Position numbers and translations under genes: made by a program
Part shown: positions 42,240 through 51,100 of the stretch, in pieces
How positions within the stretch are numbered: position 1 is the first letter of the stretch
Layout: every line of letters begins with the position of its first letter
Notes under the pieces: generated by a model
What the model was told of the DNA's origin: nothing
The model's database searches: none
The model's input: only the letters and a program-made list of their open reading frames with translations
NCBI GenBank assembly: GCA_016841445.1
Contig: JAENZD010000003.1
Span: forward strand, 219,212 to 283,211
Direction: 5' to 3'
Length of the DNA stretch: 64,000 nt
From: Anaerolineaceae bacterium
Lineage (GTDB): Bacteria > Chloroflexota > Anaerolineae > Anaerolineales > Anaerolineaceae

Positions 42240-42935
42240 AGGGGGTTGAGGGCGGAACGCCCGAAACAGAAAACCACCGGCTAAGCCGGTGGAAGCCAAA
42301 GGCTTATAGAAAAGAAATCACTCCGGTAAAATGGCAGAAGTTCAAGCCGCCACAAAACGAGGAGTGATTTCAATGGTAAAGAGTTTAGCACACACGAAGT
42401 GGATGTGTAAGTATGACATCGTATTTACGCCGAAATATCGACGGAAGATAGTTTACAACAAGTACAAAGAGAGAATAGTAGAGATAATAAGGGATCTGTG
42501 TAAATGGAAAGGGGTAGAGATTATAGAGGGGACAGCAATGGTGGACCACATCCATTTGCTGGTATCAATCCCACCGAAGTACAGTATCTCGAGTATCATG
42601 GGGTACCTAAAAGGGAAAAGCGCCCTAATGATATTTGATAGGCATGCGAACCTGAAGTACAAGTATGGGAATCGGCATTTCTGGTCTAGAGGATACTACG
42701 TAAGCACGGTGGGATTGAATGAAGCGACGATAGCGAAGTATGTAAGAGAGCAAGAGAAACATGATCAGATGATGGATAAGATCACAACGAAAGAGATAGA
42801 AGACCCCTTTAGGGGTAGCTAAGTCATCGTTGCACCAGGCTTGAACAAAGTGAAAGCAGCACCTTGAGGTGCCGCAAGCAACAGACCCTTATAGGGTCAG
42901 GTCAAGCCACCCGCTATGCGGGTGGTCTTGACTTT
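42240..42935 (+). mobile_element. IS200-type insertion element (transposase only)
   Basis: A compact element of about 0.7 kb. Left-end hairpin CCACCGGC/GCCGGTGG (42274-42281 with 42285-42292), a small AAGCC/GGCTT hairpin after it, the transposase at 42373-42822, and a right-end hairpin GTCAAG-CCACCCGC/GCGGGTGG-CTTGAC (42901-42932) with a one-base bulge. There is no tnpB. Exact ends and target site are not defined by the sequence alone; the 3'-side contains two more hairpins (GCACC/GGTGC and GACCC/GGGTC). Confidence 0.75.
42373..42822 (+). CDS. tnpA: IS200/IS605 family transposase TnpA
   Basis: A 149-residue HUH single-strand transposase. The motif is MVDHIHLLVS (HIH) and the catalytic Tyr is probably in TIAKYVREQEKHD. 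The sequence MVKSLAHTKWMCKYDIVFTPKYRRK at the N-terminus is typical of IS200 TnpA, and the length fits. The ORF extends upstream to 42331, but AGGAG is 8 nt before the ATG at 42373. The frame is intact and both end hairpins are present, so the element may be functional. Confidence 0.95.
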   Translation: MVKSLAHTKWMCKYDIVFTPKYRRKIVYNKYKERIVEIIRDLCKWKGVEIIEGTAMVDHIHLLVSIPPKYSISSIMGYLKGKSALMIFDRHANLKYKYGNRHFWSRGYYVSTVGLNEATIAKYVREQEKHDQMMDKITTKEIEDPFRGS

Positions 42936-43231
42936 AAGAAGAATGATATTTGGAGTGGTTGTAGACGCACGCTGCACTGCTGTAATCATTTCACAATCTC
43001 CATTTTCAAAGATTTAGATAGCTACCGTCGCTTCACTACGTCGCAATGGCAAGATAATTGTCGCTTTTCGGAAACTTATATTTTTATCGAGAACCGACTA
43101 ATGAGAAAAAGAAACCCTCTTCTAAAATTATTTGAAAAATAGGACTAAATCGTCTATATATATAATATATAATTTTTCTTTTTCCGAAGGATGAAAAAAT
43201 CAATAGTTAGAAAAATTAAGGAGATTTATAA
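42936..43231. other. Non-coding interval after the IS element
   Basis: About 300 bp between the IS right end and the VOC gene. I see no supported ORF, tRNA or strong hairpin. An AT-rich stretch (43150-43200) precedes the gene and may contain its promoter. Confidence 0.4.
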
Positions 43232-43675
43232 ATGGAAAAACAAGCAGCCCCAGAAGGATACACAACCATAACCCCCAGTTTTGCAGCCAGAGAACCGGAT
43301 AGATTCATTAAATTTATCAAAGAGGTATTTGACGCTGAGGAAAAATACGTCATGAAAACACCAAACGGTCTTTTTATACATGGAGAATTTCTGATTGGAA
43401 ACTCAGTCATCATGGTAGGTGAAGCAACTGAAGATTCGGACGAATCAAGCAATTCGTTATATGTCTATGTACAAGATGTAGATAAGACTTACCAGAAGGC
43501 AATCGATGCTGGCGCTGAATCGATTATGGCTGTTGAAGACCAGTTCTACGGTGATCGCATTGGCGGTTTTAAGGATATGTTTGGAAACAAATGGGTCATT
43601 GCCACAGCCGTCAGGGAAGTTTCCGAAGAGGAAATGGCAAAAGCGTTTGAAGAATTTGATAAAGCAACGGGTTAA
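43232..43675 (+). CDS. VOC superfamily (PhnB-like/glyoxalase-like) protein
   Basis: A 147-residue protein of the vicinal oxygen chelate fold, in the PhnB-like group with the opening TITPSFAAREPDRFIKFIKEVFDAEEKY and the later VQDVDKTYQKAIDAGAESI and IGGFKDMFGNKWVIAT blocks. The metal-site residues of true glyoxalases are only partly present, so it could be a non-enzymatic binder. RBS aaggagatt is close to the ATG. It is monocistronic. Confidence 0.85.
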   Translation: MEKQAAPEGYTTITPSFAAREPDRFIKFIKEVFDAEEKYVMKTPNGLFIHGEFLIGNSVIMVGEATEDSDESSNSLYVYVQDVDKTYQKAIDAGAESIMAVEDQFYGDRIGGFKDMFGNKWVIATAVREVSEEEMAKAFEEFDKATG

Positions 43676-43785
43676 TTGATTTGATAAATGAGATTGCAGC
43701 TCAGATTTGTATTATGCAATGTTTAGCACTTCAATCATTCAATTTTTTTGGATATTGACGATGTAAAACCCCACACTCCGTTCTA

Positions 43786-44784
43786 TTATTGTGGCGGCAG
43801 AATAACCTTGCGTTCCTCAATATGATGTTCAAAGACTGGAACATATCTTTCGATCATTTTCCCCAAATATTTTGGATCATTATGGGCTACCCAATTAATT
43901 TTCCACAATAATCTGCCGACTTGAAATGGCTCAATCGGATTCTCAGGCCATGACATTTTTGTCTTATACCCACGCTTGAAAGATTCAAGAAGAACCAGGT
44001 AGCGAGATTCGCCCACAGTTTCCATCAGATCTAACATCGCCATAGCAATATCATGAATGCGGTAACCCCAGATTGTGTCCTCAAAATCCAGCGGATAGAG
44101 CTTTCCACGGAAAAGCTTAATATTGTCATGCCACAGGTCACAATGGATTACCCTGAGATCTGACTTGTTAATTTTAGCGTAAGCATCTTTTACGATTTGA
44201 TCCATGTGCCTGAGCAAGCCCTGATGGGGGATTGATAATCTTTTGTTTTGTCCTTCCCCAGTGATCAGATTTTCTTCTCCGCGTGACAGCCAATACTCAA
44301 AGCGCTTCTGGGTAAACCCCGGCGGAGGGTCCCAGGTTGATCCATGATGATGCAGGTCAGCAAACAACATCCCCATCTTTTCCAGGTTTGACGGCGTAAG
44401 GTAATGACCCAGAAGCTTTCCCGGTACCCAGGACATTAATGTCATATACCAGCAGTCAGGGATGCCAGGGAAATCAACCTGCAATACCATTTCACCCGTT
44501 CGTGATGGAATGATGCTCGGTACAGGTATATCCGTTTCTGCTTTTAGAGCTCTCAGCCAGTATGCTTCTGAGAGGAGGTCTTGATAGGTCCGCCAACCAG
44601 GGTAAGCCAGGCGCAGCATAAACTGCTCACCTGAGGCAGATTTCACCTTGTAGAGGAGGTTAGTATGGAATCCGAAGTAAGTCAACGTTGGCTGTTTGAG
44701 ATCAAATTGGGATAATCCCTTTACCGCCATGGTATGCAGCCGGTGAAGCTTACCCGCACGAGTTAGCTGTTCATAAGCCTTCAT
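43786..44784 (-). CDS. Aminoglycoside-phosphotransferase/kinase-fold protein (APH family)
   Basis: A 332-residue protein with a small-molecule kinase fold. The Brenner motif VIHCDLWHDNIKL gives catalytic Asp and Asn, and PLDFED is the DFG-like metal motif. The N-lobe has FGFHTNLLYKVKS and an MLRLA lysine-equivalent strand. It is closer to homoserine kinase II/SrkA-like proteins than to resistance enzymes, so an antibiotic role should not be assumed. It appears monocistronic; no clear partner is nearby. Confidence 0.83.
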   Translation of the reverse strand: MKAYEQLTRAGKLHRLHTMAVKGLSQFDLKQPTLTYFGFHTNLLYKVKSASGEQFMLRLAYPGWRTYQDLLSEAYWLRALKAETDIPVPSIIPSRTGEMVLQVDFPGIPDCWYMTLMSWVPGKLLGHYLTPSNLEKMGMLFADLHHHGSTWDPPPGFTQKRFEYWLSRGEENLITGEGQNKRLSIPHQGLLRHMDQIVKDAYAKINKSDLRVIHCDLWHDNIKLFRGKLYPLDFEDTIWGYRIHDIAMAMLDLMETVGESRYLVLLESFKRGYKTKMSWPENPIEPFQVGRLLWKINWVAHNDPKYLGKMIERYVPVFEHHIEERKVILPPQ

Positions 44785-44966
44785 GTAATAACCTTAACTT
44801 GAAAAAATCTTTTGATTATCAGAAATGCAAGTCAAATAGGGGAAAATGGCAACGTGATCATAGAAAGGACAAAAATAGATTAGACCTCCCTGGAATTCGT
44901 AAACATCAAGAAATATTAATAGAATTGACTAACAAAGGTTTTGTGGTTTACAGTTTCTATTTTGTT

Positions 44967-45539
44967 TCAGAAAATCTTCAAAATAATTTCCTCGATGAGG
45001 TCATATAAGCGATTCGATAAGGGCAGAAAAGCAATTGCGATGACCCCCATGACTGCACCGACGATCCAACCAGCGATCACATCCAGCAGGTAATGAACCC
45101 CCAGCGCAACTCTTGATATTCCCACCCATGGTGCCCAAAGGGCAATGACCAAGACAAACCAGGGCGGCCCGGCGGCAAAACCCATGATGACCAGGGCAGC
45201 GGTGCGTGCCGCGTGACCAGACGGAAAGGAATGCGGATCGGTGATGCGGTAGATCTGCCCCCAATCACCTTCAGGCCGAGGACGGTGGATGCTAACCTTC
45301 ATGAGTATCACGATCACCGCCATGATGCTGAGACCCAGGGCTAAGAACACTGCTCTGCGCCCCCAGGCTTCACCGCTAAAAATCCAGACCAGGATCAGCC
45401 CGGCTAACCAGAACCAGGAATCCCCGGAATGGGCAAATATTTTTAAGATGAGCGATAAGGCTTTTTTATCGTTGGGTACCAGCAGCGCCTTAGAAAATTT
45501 TGCGTCCCATTTTAACAGCTTCCGCATCCAGCGTTTCAT
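44967..45539 (-). CDS. PAP2 family phosphatase (membrane)
   Basis: A 190-residue integral membrane phosphatase of the PAP2/lipid phosphate phosphatase family. The three catalytic motifs are KVSIHRPRP, PSGH and SRxxLGVHYLLD, all complete. About five hydrophobic segments alternate with the loops. It probably removes phosphate from a lipid phosphate such as undecaprenyl or phosphatidyl types. ATG at 45537-45539 overlaps the nucleotidyltransferase stop by four bases (ATGA), so the frame upstream to 45563 is not needed. Third gene of an operon. Confidence 0.9.
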   Translation of the reverse strand: MKRWMRKLLKWDAKFSKALLVPNDKKALSLILKIFAHSGDSWFWLAGLILVWIFSGEAWGRRAVFLALGLSIMAVIVILMKVSIHRPRPEGDWGQIYRITDPHSFPSGHAARTAALVIMGFAAGPPWFVLVIALWAPWVGISRVALGVHYLLDVIAGWIVGAVMGVIAIAFLPLSNRLYDLIEEIILKIF

Positions 45540-46315
45540 GCCAAACCCTTTAAATCCTCCCACAGGATTGCCAACTGGTGGGGTTTATCCGCGTCCATCG
45601 CCATTTCTGCATACGGTGTAGGAAGGGCACTTGCCTGGAGCGAGAGCCGTTTCTCAACCCTTTTGACAATTGTTTGCAATGATGCCAACCTTAAGGCAAC
45701 CAGTGCCAGATTATCCAATCCCAGCAGGCGGGCTTGTTTGAGGGGGCGTTTCCTGGCTTCCGTCAATGCTTTCCAGATCGGTCTTTCTACGGAAAACAGG
45801 CGGACATCCACTGCGTTCATATCCCCACCACACACCGCAATGTCATTAAATTGAACAAAGGAGCGGTTAGCGTTGGGGAATCTCTTTTCCATCGTCTTGC
45901 GTTCTACAACGGTATAGTAGATCAAAGCCTCTGGCTCTTTTAAGATTTGATCTGATAACCATTGGATCATTTCGGGCCTGAGTGCGGGAATATCTGCACT
46001 GGCTACGAAGACTTTTCGTTGGTTTGGGTGATCCTGTGCTGCTTGTAATACACCTGTCCGGATGTTATCAAACATGCTTCCACCGTCTGGCAGGTAGTGA
46101 ACCGTTTTTGATGTAGTGAGCCCCAAGTCTGGTGATAACCCCATCGCATAAATATCCCCTACGACATCTGATGCCGTCAACGCGTTCAGTACCCATTGAG
46201 CCATTGTTTTGCCATGAATCTCAATCAGGGTGCGGCGTCCATCCGGGCTTTGGGGATAGAGGGGGTCGTCCATCGCCATTTGTCCGCCCCCCAGAAGTAC
46301 CACGTCCATTTTCAT
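45536..46315 (-). CDS. Nucleotidyltransferase family protein (GT-A fold, MobA/IspD-like)
   Basis: A 259-residue cytoplasmic protein. The N-terminal MKMDVVLLGGGQMA resembles the glycine-rich NTP-binding loop of GT-A nucleotidyltransferases, followed by VASADIPALRPEMIQ (the metal-binding Asp region) and the late AMDADKPHQLAIL. It probably transfers a nucleotide to a phosphorylated small molecule or alcohol. The preceding gene stops at TGA 46317-46315, one base into this ATG; the following PAP2 gene overlaps by four bases, so the three genes are translationally linked. Confidence 0.85.
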   Translation of the reverse strand: MKMDVVLLGGGQMAMDDPLYPQSPDGRRTLIEIHGKTMAQWVLNALTASDVVGDIYAMGLSPDLGLTTSKTVHYLPDGGSMFDNIRTGVLQAAQDHPNQRKVFVASADIPALRPEMIQWLSDQILKEPEALIYYTVVERKTMEKRFPNANRSFVQFNDIAVCGGDMNAVDVRLFSVERPIWKALTEARKRPLKQARLLGLDNLALVALRLASLQTIVKRVEKRLSLQASALPTPYAEMAMDADKPHQLAILWEDLKGLA

Positions 46316-47241
46316 CAATTTAGCACCTGTATTTGTGGTTTAAATTTAACTGCATCAACCAAACTTTCTAACATTGTGAAATAACAGTTGGCATGGCGGT
46401 AATCAACTTTTTCCCTGTAACCGCTGGCTGCCAGCAGGCCGGCCTCCATCATGTTCGTGCCGAAAGAGCGCCCTTCATAAACAGGGGTGGTGGTCATCAG
46501 GTATTTGACACCCGCTCCACGGAAAAGTTCAACATCGTGCGGCGTGGTGGTGTTTGTCACAATCACTTTTCCTTCGAGATGATCAGGCATGTAGCGCGTG
46601 ATGTAATGGCAGTCACCGGCGATAACGGATGCCCAATCAAACGTGCTTTGGAACTTGGGTTTACGCTCATGCTGTTTTTCACCAATGGGGTAGACCCATT
46701 TGAATGGCAGGCGGCTGACGGGGGGAATCAACACAGCAGCCAGCAATTTAACCCCGCGCTCGCGGTGAATGGGAAGCCCTATGCCCAGTGAGAACATGGC
46801 ATCACCGAAGATGCAGTCATAGCCTGCGTCAACGAATGCCCGCAGCAGACCGTAGCGATCCACGGCTGTCATCACCAGGGCTTTCCGTCCGATCTGATCC
46901 AGGTATGCAGCGATCTCATCTTCCAATACACGCGCTGAACGGACCTCAAGGGTGTTTTTCAATCCGCATCCATCCACAACAGGTGTCAGTTTGACATCTT
47001 TAACAAGGGGAGATATGGAATGCAGGGGATACCATTTCCCATCGACGAACAACCCCAGGTCTGCACCACCTACACCGAAGGCATCCACTTTTCCATCCAG
47101 CTCACGGTACATCTGCCGGGCGGCTTTCATGTCGCCATCGGTGCCGACCCTGCGGATCAGCACTTCCTCTCCAAGGAGGTTGATGACCACGGATTTATCC
47201 CTTATTGATGATCCAATACTGACGCTGACTGCTTCTTTCAT
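46315..47241 (-). CDS. Unknown conserved-type protein, first gene of a three-gene operon
   Basis: A 308-residue soluble protein. Recognisable blocks are VDAFGVGGADLGLFVDGKWYPL, ALVMTAVDRYGLLRAFVDAGYDCIFGDAMF and KVIVTNTTTPHDVELFRGAGVKYLMTTTPVYEGRSFGTNMMEA. I recall homologues labelled 'quinate 5-dehydrogenase' but no dehydrogenase nucleotide motif is visible here, so I do not adopt that name. It is coupled to a nucleotidyltransferase and a PAP2 phosphatase, suggesting a small-molecule or lipid head-group pathway. Monocistronic promoter region lies upstream (47242-47392, shared with the HAD gene). Confidence 0.7.
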   Translation of the reverse strand: MKEAVSVSIGSSIRDKSVVINLLGEEVLIRRVGTDGDMKAARQMYRELDGKVDAFGVGGADLGLFVDGKWYPLHSISPLVKDVKLTPVVDGCGLKNTLEVRSARVLEDEIAAYLDQIGRKALVMTAVDRYGLLRAFVDAGYDCIFGDAMFSLGIGLPIHRERGVKLLAAVLIPPVSRLPFKWVYPIGEKQHERKPKFQSTFDWASVIAGDCHYITRYMPDHLEGKVIVTNTTTPHDVELFRGAGVKYLMTTTPVYEGRSFGTNMMEAGLLAASGYREKVDYRHANCYFTMLESLVDAVKFKPQIQVLN

Positions 47242-47392
47242 TGCTGTTTCCTTATATGAATCCTAGCGGCTAGTATAACACACACTGAATAGAGTGAGAC
47301 GCTTCTCTTCTACACTAAACACGATGGATTTGAGAAAGGTACGCTTGTTCATCAAGTATAATTCAATCGGTTAATCAGACAAGGAGACAGGA

Positions 47393-48046
47393 TTGAACAG
47401 TACAAAACGCGCTTTTCTCTGGGACATGGACGGCACCATTATCGATACCGGTGAAAGCCATTACACTTCCTGGAAAATGATTTTGAAAAAACATGGCGTC
47501 GACCTTGGGCGGGAAGCTTTCTATAAAAATTTCGGACAGAACAACCAGGCCTGCACCAAAGTCTATTTGGGGTATGATCCGACACCGGCATTGTTGAAAG
47601 AAATTTCAGAAGAGAAGGAAGCACTTTTCCGCCAGGTAGCTTTAGAAATCGCAACTCTTGTGAATGGCGTTGAGGGTTGGCTTGGCGAGATAAAAAACAT
47701 GGGCATACCCCAGGTGATTGCCTCATCTGCGCCTTTAGCAAATATCATGGCTATGCTTGATGGATTTGAATTGGGGCATTATTTTGAGGATATTATTTCC
47801 GGGTATGAACTGCCAGCGAAACCTGCGCCAGATGTGTTCCTGCAAGCTGCCCGGGTATTAGGTCTCTCACCCGAACAGTGCTGCGTGATTGAAGATTCAA
47901 TCGTCGGTGTCCAGGCTGCAAAAAATGCGGGAATGGCATGCATCGCAGTGACCACCTCCCAGCACCCATCAAAATTAGATCTGGCTGACATCGTGATCAA
48001 AGATTTCACTCAACCGATTTCTGAGGTTCTCCGGTTGCTGCCTTAA
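47393..48046 (+). CDS. HAD-superfamily hydrolase, beta-phosphoglucomutase-like
   Basis: A 217-residue HAD phosphatase/mutase. Motif I is LWDMDGT (nucleophile Asp11, acid Asp13), the middle motif VIASSAP, motif III KPAPDVFL and motif IV IEDSIVGVQAA. A helical cap lies between motif I and II. It could be a sugar phosphatase or beta-phosphoglucomutase; the substrate is not set. The start is TTG at 47393 with AGGAG upstream. It is divergent from the unknown gene at 46315-47241. Confidence 0.9.
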   Translation: MNSTKRAFLWDMDGTIIDTGESHYTSWKMILKKHGVDLGREAFYKNFGQNNQACTKVYLGYDPTPALLKEISEEKEALFRQVALEIATLVNGVEGWLGEIKNMGIPQVIASSAPLANIMAMLDGFELGHYFEDIISGYELPAKPAPDVFLQAARVLGLSPEQCCVIEDSIVGVQAAKNAGMACIAVTTSQHPSKLDLADIVIKDFTQPISEVLRLLP

Positions 48047-48178
48047 TCGTATACTTGTGTTAATGCTCGGCGATGATATATTATAAGAGTATCAAGTGCT
48101 ATAAATATTCCCATTTACTGAAGATTGCTGGATTCAACGGTTTCGAAACCGCTGGTTGTGAATTTTTAGGAGGTACTG

Positions 48179-51100
48179 ATGAAAAAGGCGAACCAAATCC
48201 ATCCACAGAGGTCCGTGGTGAAGGTCCTTTCATTATTGGTTATCTTTTCCAGTTTGATCGGCGGGTGCCAGCTACCCTGGCGGGCTTCACAAGAAGAGAC
48301 GCCGCAAGCATCAGAAATTTCCTCAGATTCGACAGCGACACCTCAGCCTCGTAAAGATCTCCCCCCGGCATTGGTTGAAGTTTCCCCAATCCCAAACAGC
48401 ATCATTTCGCTGCAGCAGCCAATTTCTCTTTCCTTTAACCAACCCATGGATATTGCTTCTGTTGAAGCAGCTGTGAGCTTTGACCCGCAGGTCAGCGGAC
48501 GGTTTTCCTGGGATGATGACCAGGTGCTGACATTCACGCCAGATGAGATCCTTCCTCCTGGTACATTGCTTAATATGGAAGTTGCTGCCCAGGCACAAGC
48601 CGCAAACGGGAAAGCACTCCAGGATCCAATTAATATCCATTTCCAAATGACAGAAGAACTGGCAGCGCTGCAGGTTGTCCCCTCCGACCGCTCTTTGGAT
48701 GTGGACCCGGAAAGCGTGGTATTTGTCACGTTTAACCAGCCGGTTGTCCCACTGGGAGCGGAAGACGATGCTGAGCCGGGATTTACACTTTCACCGGATG
48801 TGAGCGGCACCGGAGCGTGGTTGAACACCAGCACTTATGCCTTCACACCCGATCCCTCAATGAACGGGGGGACGCTCTATACAACGACATTAAATGAGGA
48901 CCTGAAAAGTGTTTATGGCGCAGGGTTAGCCTCTACTCAGTCCTTAAATTATCGGTTCACGACAACCAAACCCCAGGTAATGAATATTCTTCCACTTTCC
49001 TCAAGGAAACTACGTTTGGATGGACCGGTAGAGATTGAATTTAATATTCGCATGGATACGGAAAATGTTGATTCTCATTTTAGTTTGATTGGACCTGACG
49101 GGTCAGCAGTTGACGGGTCGTTTGAATGGGATGAGGCGCTCAAGGCTGTAAAATTTACGCCACGTACAAATCTCGAACGGAACACAACGTACACCATTCA
49201 ACTGACCGAGGGTGCGCAGTCGTTGGGCGGCATCCCGATCGATGTCCCAATTGAAATGACCAGAACCACGTATTCAGTGCTCACACTGGACTCGACTGCG
49301 CTGCCAGAGTTTGAGAGCTATTCATGGGGGTATGGTTACTACATTATCAACCTGACAGCACCCTTTGACCGCGAGGATTTCTCCGATACCATCCAGGTTG
49401 AGCCTGATGTTAGCGGGAAGAGTGTTTTTTCGATGGATGAGGATACCCTGTACATCGGCGGTTATTTTGAGCCGGAAACGGTGTACAGTGTGACTCTTGA
49501 GGCGGGCTTGAAGGATATTTGGGGCGGCCAGTTGGGTTTGGATATTACCAACACTTTCTTAACCGGTCCGGCCGAACCTGTATTAACGGTCGAGACAGGG
49601 ATGACTTCTTATAATATGCTGTTCATCCCGGATACAGCTTCTGAGATCGTTCTGCAGGCGACGAATATCAATACTGTCACATTTGAGTTATCCCCGATCA
49701 GTCTTGAAGATTTAAAGACTTTGCTGCATCCGGATAATTATAACTACCGTCAGATGTATTTACCGGGCAACCTTGAATCAACGACGCATAACCTGGCATT
49801 GGTCAGAAATGAAAATGAAATTGTTACACTACCCCTGGAATACCAGGGCGAAACACTACAACCTGGCATTTACTTCCTGGCAGTCTCAACCCCAGATATC
49901 CGTGCTGATGAATACCAAAGCTACCAAAAGTTTTACCTGATCGTCAGCCAGAACAACCTTGTGATGAAAATTGCGCCCGAACAAGCCTTTGTTTGGGGGA
50001 CAGAACTGGCAGATTATGCGCCGCTGGTGGATGCCGATGTCTCTATCTATACAACAGAGGGAGAGCAGGTAGCGAGTGGTCAGACGGACTCACAGGGTAT
50101 TTTTATCCACGAAATGACCCGAACGGAAGAGACTTACGGTAGTTTTTATGCTGTTGTTGGGGAACCAGGCGACCCGAATTTTGGTTTTACGATCTCTTAT
50201 TGGAATCAAAATTATTCTCTTTACGAAATGGGAATCAACCTGGCTTCGAATCCGCCAAAGCTTGATGTTTATGCCTATACCGACCGCCCTATCTACCGAC
50301 CAGGTGATGATGTGCATTTCAAGGCGGCCGTTTATTCAAAGGACAACGGCACACCCATAATGCCAGCTATTGAGCAGATAACTGTGACAATTGATGGCGA
50401 CCCAGGTCTTTCGGGTATCCCATCCCAGCTATTTAATGAAGAATTGGTATTGGATTCTTATGGGATGCTGGAGGGACAGGTGACCCTTTCCGAGGATGCA
50501 AATGTCGGCCGGTACAGTATTAATTTTGAAGTTGATGATCGCTATATTGCTTCAGTATCCTTTGAGGTTGCGGCTTACCGAAAGCCAGAGATCGAAATTC
50601 AGCTTGATCTCAGCGATTCCGAGATCATCGCAGGAGAATCTGTGGATGCCAGTGCACTCGTGAAAACTTACTTCGGTTTCCCGGTTTCTGACCAAAGTTA
50701 CACCTGGCATCTCTATGAGAAGCAAAGTTATTTTTATCTGCCCGGCTACCAGGTGGGCCCTTATTCTATCGATTGGCTCAACCCCAGATTACCTGGTGAT
50801 TCCCCGGCAGGTCCGATAGTCAGCAGCGGTGAAGGCCTCACAGATGGTCAGGGATACCTGGAAGTCGAATTATCAGAGGAGGATTTATTAACCAGCGAAA
50901 ACACACACGGCAGCACCAACCGCTACACATTTGAGACAACGGTCCTGGACGAAAGTGGTTTCACGGTCAGCCAACGGGAAACCATCCTTGTCCATCCTGA
51001 GACCTTTTACATCGGCATCCAACCGCAAACCTATTTTGGCAGCGCTGATGAAGCATTTGATTTTGAAATCCTGACCGTTGATTGGGAAAAAGAGCCGCTT

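Noticed and set aside
42864..43142. 92-codon ORF across the IS right end
   Set aside because: Spans the RE hairpin and flanking DNA; no ribosome site or homology.
43786..44784. Aminoglycoside resistance gene
   Set aside because: The APH fold is shared with homoserine/choline-type kinases; the sequence resembles these rather than resistance enzymes.
44799..45008. 69-codon plus-strand ORF after the APH gene
   Set aside because: TTG start without a ribosome site, overlaps the 3' end of the PAP2 gene, composition like non-coding DNA.
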